A DNA stretch of 64,000 nt from Ruegeria atlantica. GTDB taxonomy: Bacteria; Pseudomonadota; Alphaproteobacteria; Rhodobacterales; Rhodobacteraceae. Under the pieces are notes generated by a model. That model did no database searches and had not been told where the DNA came from. It was given only the letters and a program-made list of their open reading frames with translations. The number at the start of each line of letters is the position of its first letter. Within the stretch, counting starts at the first letter, position 1. Made by a program: the position numbers and the translations under genes. The stretch lies in assembly GCF_013032505.1 (NCBI RefSeq), contig NZ_WQCG01000004.1:270390-334389 (forward strand). The letters run 5' to 3'. Shown in pieces: positions 54,822 to 64,000 of the stretch.

Positions 54822-56453
54822 ATGACACACGACCGCAACGGTGGCCCTGACAGGCCGCCCTTGGTTGCGCTCAGCGTCGCCAAGGTCGCTCTTTCGGTTC
54901 GGGCCAAGCTGCTGGTGGCATTTCTGGGAATAACCGGTCTGCTGGTTTGCCTGGTGTTGTTTGGCCTTTATGCCTTGCATCAGGCCAATCTCCGGTCCGA
55001 GGCAATGATGCGCGATCAGGAGCGTATTGCGTTTTTCAATGACACTCACACAACGATCTCGAACCTGAACACACATCTTCTGTCTTTGTTCGTGCCGCAG
55101 AACCTGAAAGGCCCTTCTCGTCAGGACGGAATTCTGGGGGCTTCAACGCGCTCAATACTTCACGTCTCGGCGGCACTAGAGCGCAATCTTGCCCTTGGTT
55201 TTCGCAGTTTTGGGCAGCCGGGCATGCCAGATGCGCAGGCGATCACTAACCTTCGATCTGACCTTCAGGAGATTTTACCGGCAATCACTGAACTGCGACG
55301 CCTGAACCGCGAAGGCGACCTGTTAGCTGCAGCACAACACGGTATCGACCAAATGTTCGCGCCGCTGCAAGCCATGCAGCGCGAGGCGTATACCGTAGCA
55401 CAGGATATCGAACAGGAAGTGCGCGAACTGGCGCGGACGACTGAAAAGGCATACTTGACCTCGCGCCTGAGCATCACGGCTGCGGCGATTGCGGCGATTG
55501 GGATTGCTCTTTTGTTGGGGTATTCGATTTCCTCGTCTCTGTTATGGCCTATCGAACGCATCCATGCTGTGCTCAGCAAGCTGTCCCGGGGTGGGTTCGA
55601 TAACCGAATTACGGTTCCTAATCGGGATGAACTTGGTGAGCTGGCAAACCACGTGAACCAAACGAGCGAAAAGTTGGGCGCGCTTTATGGCCAAGTTGAA
55701 GTGCAAAAAGCCCAATTGGCCGATTTGAATGCAGCGTTAGAAACTCGGGTCGCCAACCAGATAGAAGAGATCGAACGCACCAATCGTCTGAAACGTTTCC
55801 TGCCGCCGCAGGTGGCAGCGATGATAGTCGGTGCGACCGATGAGGCAGATGTCTTGAGAACCCGTAAGGCCGAGATCACTGTTCTTTTTGCCGATCTGCG
55901 CGGGTTCACGGCCTTCGCCGCCGTTGCCAATGCGGATCAGGTCGTCGCGGCACTCAACTCATTTCACGGCACTTGCGGACCGCTTGTCGAAGCTTGCGGT
56001 GGAACATTGGAGAGGTTTCTTGGCGACGGTTTGATGGTTTTGTTCGGCGCGCCGGTGCCGCTGGATGATGCTGCGCAAAGAGCCGTTGATCTGGCCCAGA
56101 AAATGCAAGTGGATGTCCGGAAGGCGATGGCCCCGTATAGGGCCGGTATTGCACAGCATGGTCTTGGCCTTGGCATCGGGATCGCGACGGGCGCAGCAAC
56201 TTTGGGCCGCATCGGTTTTGAGAGCCGTCTGGACTATTCGGCCATCGGGCCCGCTCCGAATCTAGCGGCACGCTTGTGCGAAATCGCCGAGGATGGTCAA
56301 GTTCTTGTGTCAAACGCGACTGCCCGACAGGTGCATATCGACATGACGCCTGCGGGACCGTTCGACCTGAAAGGCATCGGAAGCCATGTGTCAGCCTTTG
56401 AACTGGCGCGTCTGGCAGAAGGCCGGGCGGTGCCCCAGGTCTGTGACCCATAA
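54822..56453 (+). CDS. Membrane-bound class III adenylate/guanylate cyclase with HAMP domain
   Basis: A 543-residue sensor cyclase. Membrane helix one (about residues 30-51) and helix two (218-238) flank a roughly 165-residue periplasmic domain; a HAMP domain (238-291) and coiled coil (290-322) lead to the cyclase domain (350-530). Both metal-binding aspartates are present: Asp358 in VLFADLRGFT and Asp402 in FLGDGLMVLFG. It should be active and make cAMP or cGMP. Substrate residues cannot be assigned here. It lies 120 bases after the Crp/Fnr regulator on the same strand; a link between them is only suggested by position. Confidence 0.88.
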   Translation: MTHDRNGGPDRPPLVALSVAKVALSVRAKLLVAFLGITGLLVCLVLFGLYALHQANLRSEAMMRDQERIAFFNDTHTTISNLNTHLLSLFVPQNLKGPSRQDGILGASTRSILHVSAALERNLALGFRSFGQPGMPDAQAITNLRSDLQEILPAITELRRLNREGDLLAAAQHGIDQMFAPLQAMQREAYTVAQDIEQEVRELARTTEKAYLTSRLSITAAAIAAIGIALLLGYSISSSLLWPIERIHAVLSKLSRGGFDNRITVPNRDELGELANHVNQTSEKLGALYGQVEVQKAQLADLNAALETRVANQIEEIERTNRLKRFLPPQVAAMIVGATDEADVLRTRKAEITVLFADLRGFTAFAAVANADQVVAALNSFHGTCGPLVEACGGTLERFLGDGLMVLFGAPVPLDDAAQRAVDLAQKMQVDVRKAMAPYRAGIAQHGLGLGIGIATGAATLGRIGFESRLDYSAIGPAPNLAARLCEIAEDGQVLVSNATARQVHIDMTPAGPFDLKGIGSHVSAFELARLAEGRAVPQVCDP

Positions 56454-56481
56454 GGGCGCATCGCGGAACAGATGCGCGCCC
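56454..56481. terminator. Bidirectional hairpin between cyclase and arcC
   Basis: GGGCGCATC and GATGCGCGCCC form a 9-bp stem with two extra bases on one side and an 8-base loop, filling the 37-base gap between convergent stops. No long T tract. Confidence 0.5.
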
Positions 56482-56490
56482 ACATGTCGC

Positions 56491-57429
56491 CTAGTGAAAC
56501 TGCGTCGCGCCTGCCTCCAATGAAACCGTAGTGCCTTTTTCCCCACGTACCGCTGCTGGAACGTCGGCGAGTGCGCAGATGATCGCACGACCACCCGAAG
56601 ACCGCGCATAGTCCTGCGCAGCCTGCACCTTGGGACCCATAGATCCGGCGGGAAAGTCATACTCATCCAAAGCGTCCGGCGTGATTGACCGAATACCCTT
56701 CTGATCGGGTGTTCCCCAGTTCAGGAATACAGCTTCAGCATCCGTGGCGATGACAAAGAAATCTGCACCAAGGTTTTGCGCCAACAGGCATGAGGCGAAA
56801 TCCTTGTCGATGACGGCTTCGACCCCAACGAGTTTCCGTTCGGCACCTGCCTCGTACATCGTCGGAATGCCGCCCCCACCAGCAGCTATCACGGTCGCCC
56901 CCTTTTCCAAGATCCAGCGAATTGGTTCGACCTGAAAGATACGTTTCGGGCGGGGCGAGGGCACCACGCGCCGCCAGTACGCGCCATCCGGTTTCACCGT
57001 CCAGCCCTTGTCGGCCGCCTCTTTTTTGGCGTCCGCTTCGGAATAAACCTGCCCGATGAACTTTGTCGGGTTCTCGAAGGCCGGGTCGCTCGGATCGACC
57101 TCGATCATGGTCAACAGGGTGGCGATGTGATGCTCGAAGGGCAGGATGTTCCCAAGCTCCTGCTCGATCATGTAACCGATCATTCCCATCGTTTCGCCGA
57201 CGAGGACGTCCAGCGGGTATTCCTCGACATCGGTGTACATGATTTCTTGCAAGGCCAGCATCCCGACCTGCGGACCATTGCCATGAGTGATGACGGTTTC
57301 ATGCGCTTCGCAGAGCGGGGCGAGGGCTTCGGCGGCAATCTTCGCGTTCTTGCGTTGATTGTCCGCCGTCATTGCCTCACCCCGTTTGAGAAGCGCGTTG
57401 CCGCCGAGTGCTACAACAACGCGACCCAT
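56491..57429 (-). CDS. arcC: Carbamate kinase
   Basis: A 312-residue enzyme that makes ATP from carbamoyl phosphate and ADP, the energy-yielding step of the arginine deiminase pathway. The amino acid kinase fold shows [28 protein letters not shown] and [10 protein letters not shown]. It ends the arc operon, 3 bases after arcB. Confidence 0.96.
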   Translation of the reverse strand: MGRVVVALGGNALLKRGEAMTADNQRKNAKIAAEALAPLCEAHETVITHGNGPQVGMLALQEIMYTDVEEYPLDVLVGETMGMIGYMIEQELGNILPFEHHIATLLTMIEVDPSDPAFENPTKFIGQVYSEADAKKEAADKGWTVKPDGAYWRRVVPSPRPKRIFQVEPIRWILEKGATVIAAGGGGIPTMYEAGAERKLVGVEAVIDKDFASCLLAQNLGADFFVIATDAEAVFLNWGTPDQKGIRSITPDALDEYDFPAGSMGPKVQAAQDYARSSGGRAIICALADVPAAVRGEKGTTVSLEAGATQFH

Positions 57430-57432
57430 GGA

Positions 57433-58431
57433 TCAGGCCCCCAACGTGGCGACGAGGATCGCTTTGATTGTGTGCATCCGGTTTTCGGCTTGCTCGAAGG
57501 CAATATTCATATCGCTTTCGAACACTTCGTCGGTGACTTCCATTTCGGTGATGCCGAACTGTTCGTGAATGTCCTGACCGACTTTAGTTTCCAGGTTGTG
57601 GAAGGCAGGCAAACAATGCATGAACTTGACGGCTGGATTGCCGGTTTTTTTCATCAGATCCATGTTGACCTGATAAGGGCTCAGCAACTTAATGCGTTCA
57701 GCCCAGACCTCTTTGGGCTCGCCCATCGACACCCAGACATCAGTATGGATGAAGTCGGCACCTTCGACGGCAGACGTATCATCGGTGATGGTCACACGAG
57801 CACCCGTCTTTTCGGCCCGCTCCATTGCCAACTCCCGAACATCGTCATGGGGCTGGGTTTCTTTCGGCGAAATCATCCGCACGTCGCAGCCCATAATGGC
57901 ACCCAGCATCAGTAGTGAGTTGCCCATGTTCGACCGGCAATCGCCCGAGTAGGCATAGACGATGTCCTTGCGGGGCTTGTCGGCGTGCTCGATCATGGTT
58001 TGCATATCGGCAAGCATCTGTGTCGGATGCCAGTCGTCAGTCAGGCCGTTGTAGACCGGGACGCCGGCATAATCTGACAGGGTTTCCACCATGTCCTGAC
58101 CTGCACCACGAAATTCGATGCCGTCGAACATGCGGCCCAGAACGCGAGCCGTGTCTTTCATGGATTCCTTGTGGCCGATCTGCGAGCCCGATGGATCGAG
58201 ATAGGTGATGTTTGCACCCTGATCGTATGCTGCCACTTCAAAGGCGCACCGGGTTCGCGTCGAAGTTTTTTCGAAAATCAGGCAGATGTTCTTGCCGGTC
58301 AGTGACGGTTGTTCTGCGCGGGCGTATTTCGCGCGTTTCAGGTCGCGAGCCAGATCCAGCAGATACAGCATTTCGCGCTGGCTGAAGTCGGCAATTTTCA
58401 GATAGCTGCGGCCTTTTAGATTGAATGCCAT
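57433..58431 (-). CDS. arcB: Ornithine carbamoyltransferase, catabolic
   Basis: A 332-residue enzyme that splits citrulline with phosphate to ornithine and carbamoyl phosphate. Carbamoyl-phosphate site STRTRCAFE and HPTQ, and the ornithine-site Cys in FMHCLPAF, are intact. Setting between arcA and arcC makes it catabolic ArcB rather than biosynthetic ArgF. The ATG at 58431 gives the family start MAFNLKGRS. Confidence 0.95.
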   Translation of the reverse strand: MAFNLKGRSYLKIADFSQREMLYLLDLARDLKRAKYARAEQPSLTGKNICLIFEKTSTRTRCAFEVAAYDQGANITYLDPSGSQIGHKESMKDTARVLGRMFDGIEFRGAGQDMVETLSDYAGVPVYNGLTDDWHPTQMLADMQTMIEHADKPRKDIVYAYSGDCRSNMGNSLLMLGAIMGCDVRMISPKETQPHDDVRELAMERAEKTGARVTITDDTSAVEGADFIHTDVWVSMGEPKEVWAERIKLLSPYQVNMDLMKKTGNPAVKFMHCLPAFHNLETKVGQDIHEQFGITEMEVTDEVFESDMNIAFEQAENRMHTIKAILVATLGA

Positions 58432-58457
58432 TTTGTCTCTCCCTAACAAAAATTAAC

Positions 58458-58477
58458 GGGCGCAGGGGCGCGCGCCC
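58458..58477 (-). other. Intercistronic hairpin between arcA and arcB
   Basis: GGGCGC and GCGCCC form a 6-bp stem with an 8-base loop in the 55-base gap. Such hairpins in arc operons can stabilise or process message; no T tract follows. Confidence 0.45.
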
Positions 58478-58486
58478 TTGGTAAAT

Positions 58487-59713
58487 TCAATAGGCGGGGT
58501 CTCGGTCGATTGGGCAGGTCATGCAATGACCACCACCGCGACCGCGTCCCAGTTCCTGGCCTGAGATTTCGATCACCTCGACACCCGCTGCGCGCATCTT
58601 GCCGTTTGTGAAGGTGTTGCGCGCATAGCCAACGACTACGCCAGGCGACAGGGCGACGACGTTGTTGCCGTCATCCCATTGTTCGCGTTCGGCCTGAAAT
58701 TCGTTGCCACCTGTCGAGATGACCTCGAGCGAGTTCAAGCCCAACGCTTCTTTGTAGACGTCGAACAGGTGTCCTTTTTCCACGTGGATATCCAAATCCC
58801 CCCGGTCACCGGGACGGATTGAGATACAGGTAATCTGGTCCGCGACTTCCGAGAATGCCGTGACCTTGTCGTGATCCAGACAGGTGAAAACGGTATCCAG
58901 ATGCATGGCAGCCCGGCTTTTGGGCATCGCGCAGGCAACAACACGTTCTGCGCCACCCTTTTTGAATAAAGCCTCGGCAACTTGGGCAACCGCTTGCCGT
59001 GTGGTGCGTTCGCCCATGCCTATGAATACCGTGCCTTTGCCAACAGGCTGAACGTCCCCGCCTTCGACCGAAGCAAGGCCAAAGTCCCCGTCACTGTCGC
59101 CCCACCAGAACTCGAACTCCGCGTCCTTGAACATTTTGTGGTGCCGATAAACGGTTCGCATGATCAGAGTTTCAGGCTTACGCGCTGGCCAATACATCGG
59201 GTTTGTTGTGACGCCGTCGAAAATCCAGCAGGATGGATCGCGCTGGAACTGCGCGTTTGGGATCGCAGGAAGGATGAAATCACCCAAGGTGACAAGATCA
59301 CCAAACTGCTCGTCAATCATGCCTTTGGGCAGATCCGCGAAAATGATGCCGCCCAGCATGTGGCGGGCAAGCACCTTGGCATCCATCTCATCCAGCCAGG
59401 CGCGCATTTCCACAGAAAAGCCCAGCCCGACCATGTTGGGCGTGATCAGACGATCCAGTAGGAAGGCGCGCGCTGCAGGGTCCGAAGCAATCGCCTCGGC
59501 CAGCAAATCCTGAATGTCATAAACCTCGACCCCGCGTTCGCGCATGAGCGAGCAGAATTCGGCGTGATCCTTTCGGGCCTGCTCGACCCAGATCACGTCG
59601 TCGAACAAAAGCTCTTCGCAGTTTCGCGGTGTCAGGCGATCATGCGCCAGCGATGGGCGCGAGACGATCACCTTGTTAAGCTTTCCGATCTCGGAATGAA
59701 CGCCGAGCTTCAT
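58487..59713 (-). CDS. arcA: Arginine deiminase
   Basis: A 408-residue enzyme hydrolysing arginine to citrulline and ammonia. The nucleophile is Cys397 in [13 protein letters not shown]. Asp/Glu/His contacts occur in FTCLDHDKV and segments such as [23 protein letters not shown]. Start overlaps the stop of the permease gene by 4 bases. Confidence 0.97.
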   Translation of the reverse strand: MKLGVHSEIGKLNKVIVSRPSLAHDRLTPRNCEELLFDDVIWVEQARKDHAEFCSLMRERGVEVYDIQDLLAEAIASDPAARAFLLDRLITPNMVGLGFSVEMRAWLDEMDAKVLARHMLGGIIFADLPKGMIDEQFGDLVTLGDFILPAIPNAQFQRDPSCWIFDGVTTNPMYWPARKPETLIMRTVYRHHKMFKDAEFEFWWGDSDGDFGLASVEGGDVQPVGKGTVFIGMGERTTRQAVAQVAEALFKKGGAERVVACAMPKSRAAMHLDTVFTCLDHDKVTAFSEVADQITCISIRPGDRGDLDIHVEKGHLFDVYKEALGLNSLEVISTGGNEFQAEREQWDDGNNVVALSPGVVVGYARNTFTNGKMRAAGVEVIEISGQELGRGRGGGHCMTCPIDRDPAY

Positions 59714-61080
59714 GGCAACTCTCCTTTCGAAATGTCCGTTTTCTGAATGTCTTCAACGTCATTGGCCTGGCTCCAGCGGACCCAGACATGGATTGGCACG
59801 CCCGCCAGCAACAGAACCGAGCCGACCAAAACGGTTTCGGCGCCCGAGCCGATGAAAGCCCAGACCGAGTAGACAAAGCCAAGCGCGCCCAGAACGACGA
59901 CCTTTGCCAATTCCGGGCCATGCAACACCTGCCCGCCTTTTAATCGGATCATGATCTCGGCGACGGAACAGATGGCATAGGGCAGCAAACTGGCAACAAC
60001 GGCGAGCAGAATGACAAAGTTGAATGCCGCGACCAGACCCTGAGCGTAATTCATGATGATCAGTACCGAGGCTAGGGCATTCGATAGGATCAACGCATTT
60101 GCCGGGGTTCCAAACTTGGATTTCTGCGCCAGGGCGGCAGGAAAAACGCGGTCCAAAGCGGCGCCGTAAGGGACCTGACCGCTGAGCAAGGTGAAGCCAT
60201 TCAAAGTCCCAAAGGTCGAAATCACTGCGCCCACGGCGACAAGGATACCACCGACTGGACCAAATATGACGTCGCCGACAGCTGCAAGTGGTGCAGCGGA
60301 CACAGCAAGTATTTCAGAGGGAATGACGCCCATCGAAACAGCAGTGACTGAGATGTAGACGCCAGCCGCGATAATTACGCCGATCACTGTGGCGCGCGGG
60401 ATGGTTTTTTCAGGCTCGATGACGTCGCCAGAAGGAACGGTTGCAGATTCGAGCCCAAGATATGCCCAAAGCGTCAGCGCGGCCGCTGCAGAGATCGCCG
60501 TAAATGCCGACGCGCCGCTTTGATTGACTGGGACGTAGTTCGCGGTGTCGATCCAGAGCAGACCCAGCGTACCAATCAGGATTAGCGGCGCGAGCTTGAG
60601 TACGGTTGTCACGATCTGAACCAAACCGGCCCCCTCGACACCGCGAATATTGATCAATGTAAGGACCCAGATCGCAACCAAAGCTGTGGCCAGGCCATAC
60701 ATGGGGATTTCGATAATGATCGGGAACAGGAAGCCTAAATATCCCACGAGTGCGACAGCAACAGCTGCGTTACCGGTCCACAGGGCAATCCAGTATCCCC
60801 AGGCAATGATGAAGCCCGCAAAATCACCAAACGCCTCTTGTGAATAGGCATAGGGACCACCGGGTTTTGAGACGACACGCGACAATCTTCCGAAAATGAT
60901 GGCCAGAACCAGCGCCCCGGCGGATGTCACGATCCACCCTGCAATTGCAATCGGTCCGAACGGTGCCAGCGAGGCTGGCAACAGAAACACCCCGGACCCG
61001 ACCATGTTCCCTACGACCAGAGCGATACAGGCCGTCAGCCCCAGAGAACGTGATGTTTCGGTCGCAGAGTGTTCAGCCAT
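59710..61080 (-). CDS. APC-family amino acid permease, ArcD/AdiC-like
   Basis: A 456-residue transporter with twelve membrane helices. The helix-one motif [18 protein letters not shown] and the helix-six region [21 protein letters not shown] match AdiC/PotE-type amino acid exchangers. In front of arcA it most likely swaps arginine for ornithine. It overlaps arcA by 4 bases and lies 9 bases after the YfcC-type gene. Confidence 0.88.
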   Translation of the reverse strand: MAEHSATETSRSLGLTACIALVVGNMVGSGVFLLPASLAPFGPIAIAGWIVTSAGALVLAIIFGRLSRVVSKPGGPYAYSQEAFGDFAGFIIAWGYWIALWTGNAAVAVALVGYLGFLFPIIIEIPMYGLATALVAIWVLTLINIRGVEGAGLVQIVTTVLKLAPLILIGTLGLLWIDTANYVPVNQSGASAFTAISAAAALTLWAYLGLESATVPSGDVIEPEKTIPRATVIGVIIAAGVYISVTAVSMGVIPSEILAVSAAPLAAVGDVIFGPVGGILVAVGAVISTFGTLNGFTLLSGQVPYGAALDRVFPAALAQKSKFGTPANALILSNALASVLIIMNYAQGLVAAFNFVILLAVVASLLPYAICSVAEIMIRLKGGQVLHGPELAKVVVLGALGFVYSVWAFIGSGAETVLVGSVLLLAGVPIHVWVRWSQANDVEDIQKTDISKGELP

Positions 61081-61089
61081 TGCGATGAC

Positions 61090-62577
61090 TCAATTCGATG
61101 TCGTGTCGGTTGTTTCGGCTGCGGGCGCGTCGATCCCCGGGTCCACAATGGCGCCGACCGTGAGTGCCGCACAGATAATGATGGCAAGGATGACCAGTAG
61201 CGGGAAGACAAAGCGTAACCACCTGTCATAAGACACGCGTCCGATAGCCAACCCGCCCATGACCACCGCGAATGTCGGGTTGAACAGGTTCACCCATCCA
61301 TTTGCCGATTGGTATGCGGTGACCACCAGGTCGCGCCCGACGCCGGCAAAATCTGCCAACGGCGCCATGATTGGCATAGACAGTGTCGCCAACCCGGATG
61401 AGGACGGTACAAGGAATGACATTAATATCTGAATACCGAACATGGCGTTGATAAAGGCAAACTCGCTGAGGCCCGATACAAATCCTTCGGCTCCCGCCAG
61501 GATCGTATCCGTGATCTTGCCCGCATCCATGATGACCACTACGCCGCGTGCAACACCGATGATAAGCGCAACCCCCAACAGGTCGCGTGCACCATCGACG
61601 AAAGTTTCGACAAAGGTCGCTTCATCCATCCGTGACCCTTCGTCTGCCTTCCCTACCCACCAGACGAGAATGGACATCACCAGGAATAGGCCCGACATTT
61701 CGGCCATCCACCATCCCAGCGCGACTACGCCATATATCATGATGGCAAAGGTAACTCCGAACAGGATCAGGATGATGGACCGGGTTCGGGTCAGTTCGGG
61801 GAATGCATCATCGTCTGTGGACCCCTTAAGGAAATGCGCCCTGTTCTCTTCTGCCTGATCCGCAACCACCGACACCGATGGGTCTGCCTTTACCCGTCTT
61901 GCGTAGCGCATGACAAAGGCGATGCCGGCAGCCAGACACAAGGCCAGAATGATAAACCGCAAAACGATACCATTTGTGAATGGAATCCCAGCACCTTGCG
62001 ATGCCACAACCGTCGCAAACGCGTTGAATGTGGAGCCCAGCGTACCAATTCCCGCGCCCAGCATGATAACCGCCACCCCGGTCAACGAGTCATAACCGGC
62101 CCTGATAAAGACCGGGATGATCAACGCATAGAAGGCCAGCGATTCCTCGGCCATGCCATAGCTGGTGCCACCAAACGCAAAGGCCGTCATCAGGATGGGG
62201 ATCATTAGTATTTCGCGACCAGCAAGCCTGTGCAGCAACCATCCGATCCCGGCATCAATCGCGCCGGTCTTGGTGACCACCATCAGGAATCCACCTATGA
62301 TCAGAACAAAAAACGCCACATCAATTGCGGCGCTCGAGGAGCTTCCCAAAAGCCCCGGATCATACATCCCGGCGATTGGCGCAAGAATAACAGAAGTTAA
62401 ACCCTGTGGGTTCGGTTCGACCTGGTGGTAGGTGCCCGGAACGGGGGCCTCACTACCAAGTGCTTCGTTCATCTGGCGCTCGTATTCGCCTGCGGGGATA
62501 ACCCAGGTCAGAACCGCGACAACTGCGATCAAGATGAACAGGATAGTAAAGGCTGTGGGGAATTTGAATTTCGACAT
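61090..62577 (-). CDS. YfcC-family (DcuC-like) transporter
   Basis: A 495-residue membrane protein with about twelve helices, IT superfamily. The family-typical start FPTAFTILFILIAVVAVLTWVIPAGEY and the paired GSTFNAFATVVASQGAGIPF and FLVPSSSGLATLSMPIMAPLADF hairpins are visible. YfcC proteins are often linked to arginine deiminase genes and proposed as arginine or ornithine carriers. It opens the arc operon. The ATG at 62577 is preferred; the upstream 14-residue extension is weak. Confidence 0.88.
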   Translation of the reverse strand: MSKFKFPTAFTILFILIAVVAVLTWVIPAGEYERQMNEALGSEAPVPGTYHQVEPNPQGLTSVILAPIAGMYDPGLLGSSSSAAIDVAFFVLIIGGFLMVVTKTGAIDAGIGWLLHRLAGREILMIPILMTAFAFGGTSYGMAEESLAFYALIIPVFIRAGYDSLTGVAVIMLGAGIGTLGSTFNAFATVVASQGAGIPFTNGIVLRFIILALCLAAGIAFVMRYARRVKADPSVSVVADQAEENRAHFLKGSTDDDAFPELTRTRSIILILFGVTFAIMIYGVVALGWWMAEMSGLFLVMSILVWWVGKADEGSRMDEATFVETFVDGARDLLGVALIIGVARGVVVIMDAGKITDTILAGAEGFVSGLSEFAFINAMFGIQILMSFLVPSSSGLATLSMPIMAPLADFAGVGRDLVVTAYQSANGWVNLFNPTFAVVMGGLAIGRVSYDRWLRFVFPLLVILAIIICAALTVGAIVDPGIDAPAAETTDTTSN

Positions 62578-62621
62578 CGGATACTCGCGCTTTAGGGGGT
62601 AGAGCGGTAAGTCAATCAAAC

Positions 62622-62644
62622 ATTTGAATTTTATGGTTTCAAAT
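62622..62644. promoter_or_regulatory. Inverted repeat before the arc operon, candidate operator
   Basis: ATTTGAA and TTCAAAT are separated by 9 bases, 45 bases ahead of the YfcC-type start. It is a candidate site for the neighbouring AraC-family regulator. The remaining gap (62578-62846) shows only a weak 42-codon frame and no DNR-type box. Confidence 0.4.
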
Positions 62645-62846
62645 TAGTACTAAGATGGCGAGTTGTCACCAGTCTTGTTAAACATGATGCGATTGGGCGA
62701 AGTCCCGCGTTTGGACGAGGCATGCATCGCCGTGCTGTACCGGGCGGAAATGGGGGCGACCAACCCGATATTTGATATCTGGAAAGTGATAGATCTAAGA
62801 AAAGAAGGGTGAGCCGATCGTTTGCCGCGATGTGGTTCGCATTGAC

Positions 62847-63842
62847 CTACCTAACGGATAGTTGTCCCGCAAAGCGTCGGTTGCGGATGTCGTCCGGGGA
62901 TGCCTTGTAGCGCGTGCGAAATGCGCGACCCAAGGCGACGGCCGTAGAAAACCCGGTGGCCGCTGATATCTCGCGTTGCGACAGGTCCGTTGTCCGAAGC
63001 AACGTGTGGGCCCGTTCCAGACGCAACTCTCGGTAGGTCGTCAAAAGTTTTGTGCCGGTTCTGTTCAGGAACCGACGCTGCAGTTGCCGTGTCGAGGTGT
63101 TCAGCGCTTGTGCCAGATCAGAGATCCGCAACGGATCCTCGAGATTATCAAGCATCGTTTCGACGGCTCTGCGTACTTGCCGATCAGCCTCGGACCTTTG
63201 GATCAACAGGGTTGCAAGTTGGCTTTTGGCGGTTCTTTTGGGTTCAGACAGGCCAATATAGCCGCGCAGGGTGTCAGCAAGGTGCTCTCCATGATCGAGC
63301 GCCACGAAATTGGACAACAACCGCAGTGCGCCCAGCCGGGTCGAGGCGCTATGCAACCGGCAATCAGTGGCCATGTGGATACCCGAAGCATCTTCGATCA
63401 GCCCGAGTTCCTGAGCAGCGGCCAGAAAATTAGGATGCACAGCAGCCACTGTTTTCTCAGTGCGCCCGATCTGATCAAGTAGCAAAACAGCACTACCGAC
63501 AAGTATCGTGCGCGAGGACAGGTTCAAAACTTGCGAAACCCAGGATTTTTCAGCGTTACCCAACTTCCAGTTTTCATGGATGTTCCCCCAGAACAAGGCC
63601 GTCCGCCCGGACCAATATAGCGGCCCTCCGACAGGGTCTTGAGCCATCCTGCGGATGGTGATGAAGTAAGAATGGTGTTCGACAAGCCTGTTCAGGGCGT
63701 CGAAGAAATCCATCACAATCTGCGCTGACGCTTCGGTGTCCGTACCAGAAAGGACAAGGTCGATATGGTGATGTCTGTCAGGGGTTTCCCGGGCAGAACA
63801 GGCTTGGCGTGATCGGCCGTTTTTGAGGACATAGTGTTTCAT
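62847..63842 (-). CDS. AraC-family regulator, likely of the arginine deiminase operon
   Basis: A 331-residue regulator. The C-terminal double helix-turn-helix (residues about 225-325) reads RISDLAQALNTSTRQLQRRF and ISAATGFSTAVALGRAFRTRYKASPDDIR. The N-terminal 200 residues resemble the arabinose-binding-like sensor of OruR/ArgR-type proteins; ArgR of Pseudomonas aeruginosa, which controls arc genes, is an AraC member. It is on the same strand just before the arc operon, 269 bases apart. The ligand is unknown. Confidence 0.85.
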   Translation of the reverse strand: MKHYVLKNGRSRQACSARETPDRHHHIDLVLSGTDTEASAQIVMDFFDALNRLVEHHSYFITIRRMAQDPVGGPLYWSGRTALFWGNIHENWKLGNAEKSWVSQVLNLSSRTILVGSAVLLLDQIGRTEKTVAAVHPNFLAAAQELGLIEDASGIHMATDCRLHSASTRLGALRLLSNFVALDHGEHLADTLRGYIGLSEPKRTAKSQLATLLIQRSEADRQVRRAVETMLDNLEDPLRISDLAQALNTSTRQLQRRFLNRTGTKLLTTYRELRLERAHTLLRTTDLSQREISAATGFSTAVALGRAFRTRYKASPDDIRNRRFAGQLSVR

Positions 63843-63899
63843 TGTTCCTCCGCCTGGTGGTTTTGGGCCTTGCTCGTTGGGTCTTTGTCAATTTCTTAG

Positions 63900-63929
63900 G
63901 GCCGACCCCCGAGGATTCGGGGATCAGCC
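63900..63929. terminator. Hairpin between the window-end gene and the AraC regulator
   Basis: On the minus strand GGCTGATCCCCGA pairs with TCGGGGGTCGGCC (13 bp with two G-T pairs, 4-base loop), 16 bases after the partial gene's stop. A T-rich run is present only on the + side (TTTGTTTT), so minus-strand termination would be weak in U. Confidence 0.55.
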
Positions 63930-63945
63930 TTTGTTTTCAACCCAC

Positions 63946-64000
63946 TTACTCAGCGGCTTCTTCGTATGCGTCCATTGGAGGGCATGTGCAGATTAGGTTT
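63946..64000 (-). CDS. 3' end of a gene cut by the window edge
   Basis: The last 17 codons and TAA stop of a minus-strand gene; the C-terminus reads CTCPPMDAYEEAAE. Too short to identify. It is inferred to be coding because an open frame ends in an acidic tail 16 bases before a strong hairpin. Confidence 0.5.
   Translation of the reverse strand, partial: NLICTCPPMDAYEEAAE

Noticed and set aside
62684..62812. A 42-codon frame between the arc operon and the AraC gene
   Set aside because: No convincing ribosome site or family resemblance; might be a gene remnant but cannot be supported.
62578..62846. FNR/DNR-type box before the arginine deiminase operon
   Set aside because: No TTGAN-N4-NTCAA dyad is present at a suitable position; only an unrelated inverted repeat was seen.
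1..64000. CRISPR arrays, insertion sequences, prophage genes and rRNA
   Set aside because: No regularly spaced repeats, transposase or integrase motifs, phage structural genes or rRNA sequence were recognised on either strand.

Overview
The window looks like a chromosome or large-replicon segment of a marine denitrifying alphaproteobacterium of the Rhodobacteraceae (Roseobacter group). The reasons are GC-rich coding DNA, a purH-lspA-BamF-M16 gene order, an RpoE/ChrR singlet-oxygen module, an ALA-synthase type hemA, Mur-type manganese boxes, and a cd1-type denitrification cluster with a fused NirDL. The species call is inference. No phage genes, insertion sequences or CRISPR arrays were seen.

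Layout. Positions 1-6454 (+) hold the end of a heparinase II/III-like gene, purH, lspA, a BamF-type lipoprotein and a tandem pair of M16 peptidases, closed by a strong terminator. Positions 6476-10653 (-) hold a deoC / double-domain aldehyde dehydrogenase / SDR operon. Positions 10768-14746 (+) are a manganese ABC transporter operon behind two Mur-like palindromes. Positions 14894-22481 hold a nested inverted repeat, mutL, rmuC, a PliG-like secreted protein, the chrR-rpoE pair, a DUF1365 gene, a DUF3775 gene and an unknown secreted protein. A tRNA-Ser(GCU) at 22653 marks the edge of the denitrification region.

Positions 22825-51412 carry a complete route from nitrite to N2. The nos operon (nosC-R-Z-D-F-Y-L-X, minus strand) makes N2O reductase. 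The nir genes (minus strand) comprise nirS, a chimeric multiheme cytochrome, a cupredoxin, and the heme d1 pathway nirE-C-F-DL-G-H-J-N plus a small membrane protein. nnrS runs divergently from nirS, and the norCBQDEF operon makes NO reductase. No nitrate reductase is present. Dyad sites of the form TTGAC-N4-GTCAA (FNR/DNR/NnrR type) precede nosC, nirE, nirS, nnrS and norC, and one lies between hemA and a Crp/Fnr regulator that lacks iron-sulfur cysteines. Five of the seven gene starts assigned to these sites fit a shared promoter geometry. hemA feeds tetrapyrrole supply, so heme d1 synthesis, the reductases and the regulator appear to form one NO/low-oxygen regulon.

Positions 54822-64000 hold a membrane class III cyclase and an arginine deiminase operon (YfcC-type transporter, APC permease, arcA, arcB, arcC) with an AraC-family regulator upstream, which would give ATP from arginine without oxygen. 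A gene cut by the window end follows. The most unusual items are the multiheme NapC/NirT-EB_dh chimera inside the nir cluster, the shared operator between hemA and the TTG-started regulator, the nested inverted repeat before mutL, and the Hint-domain gene between nnrS and norC.
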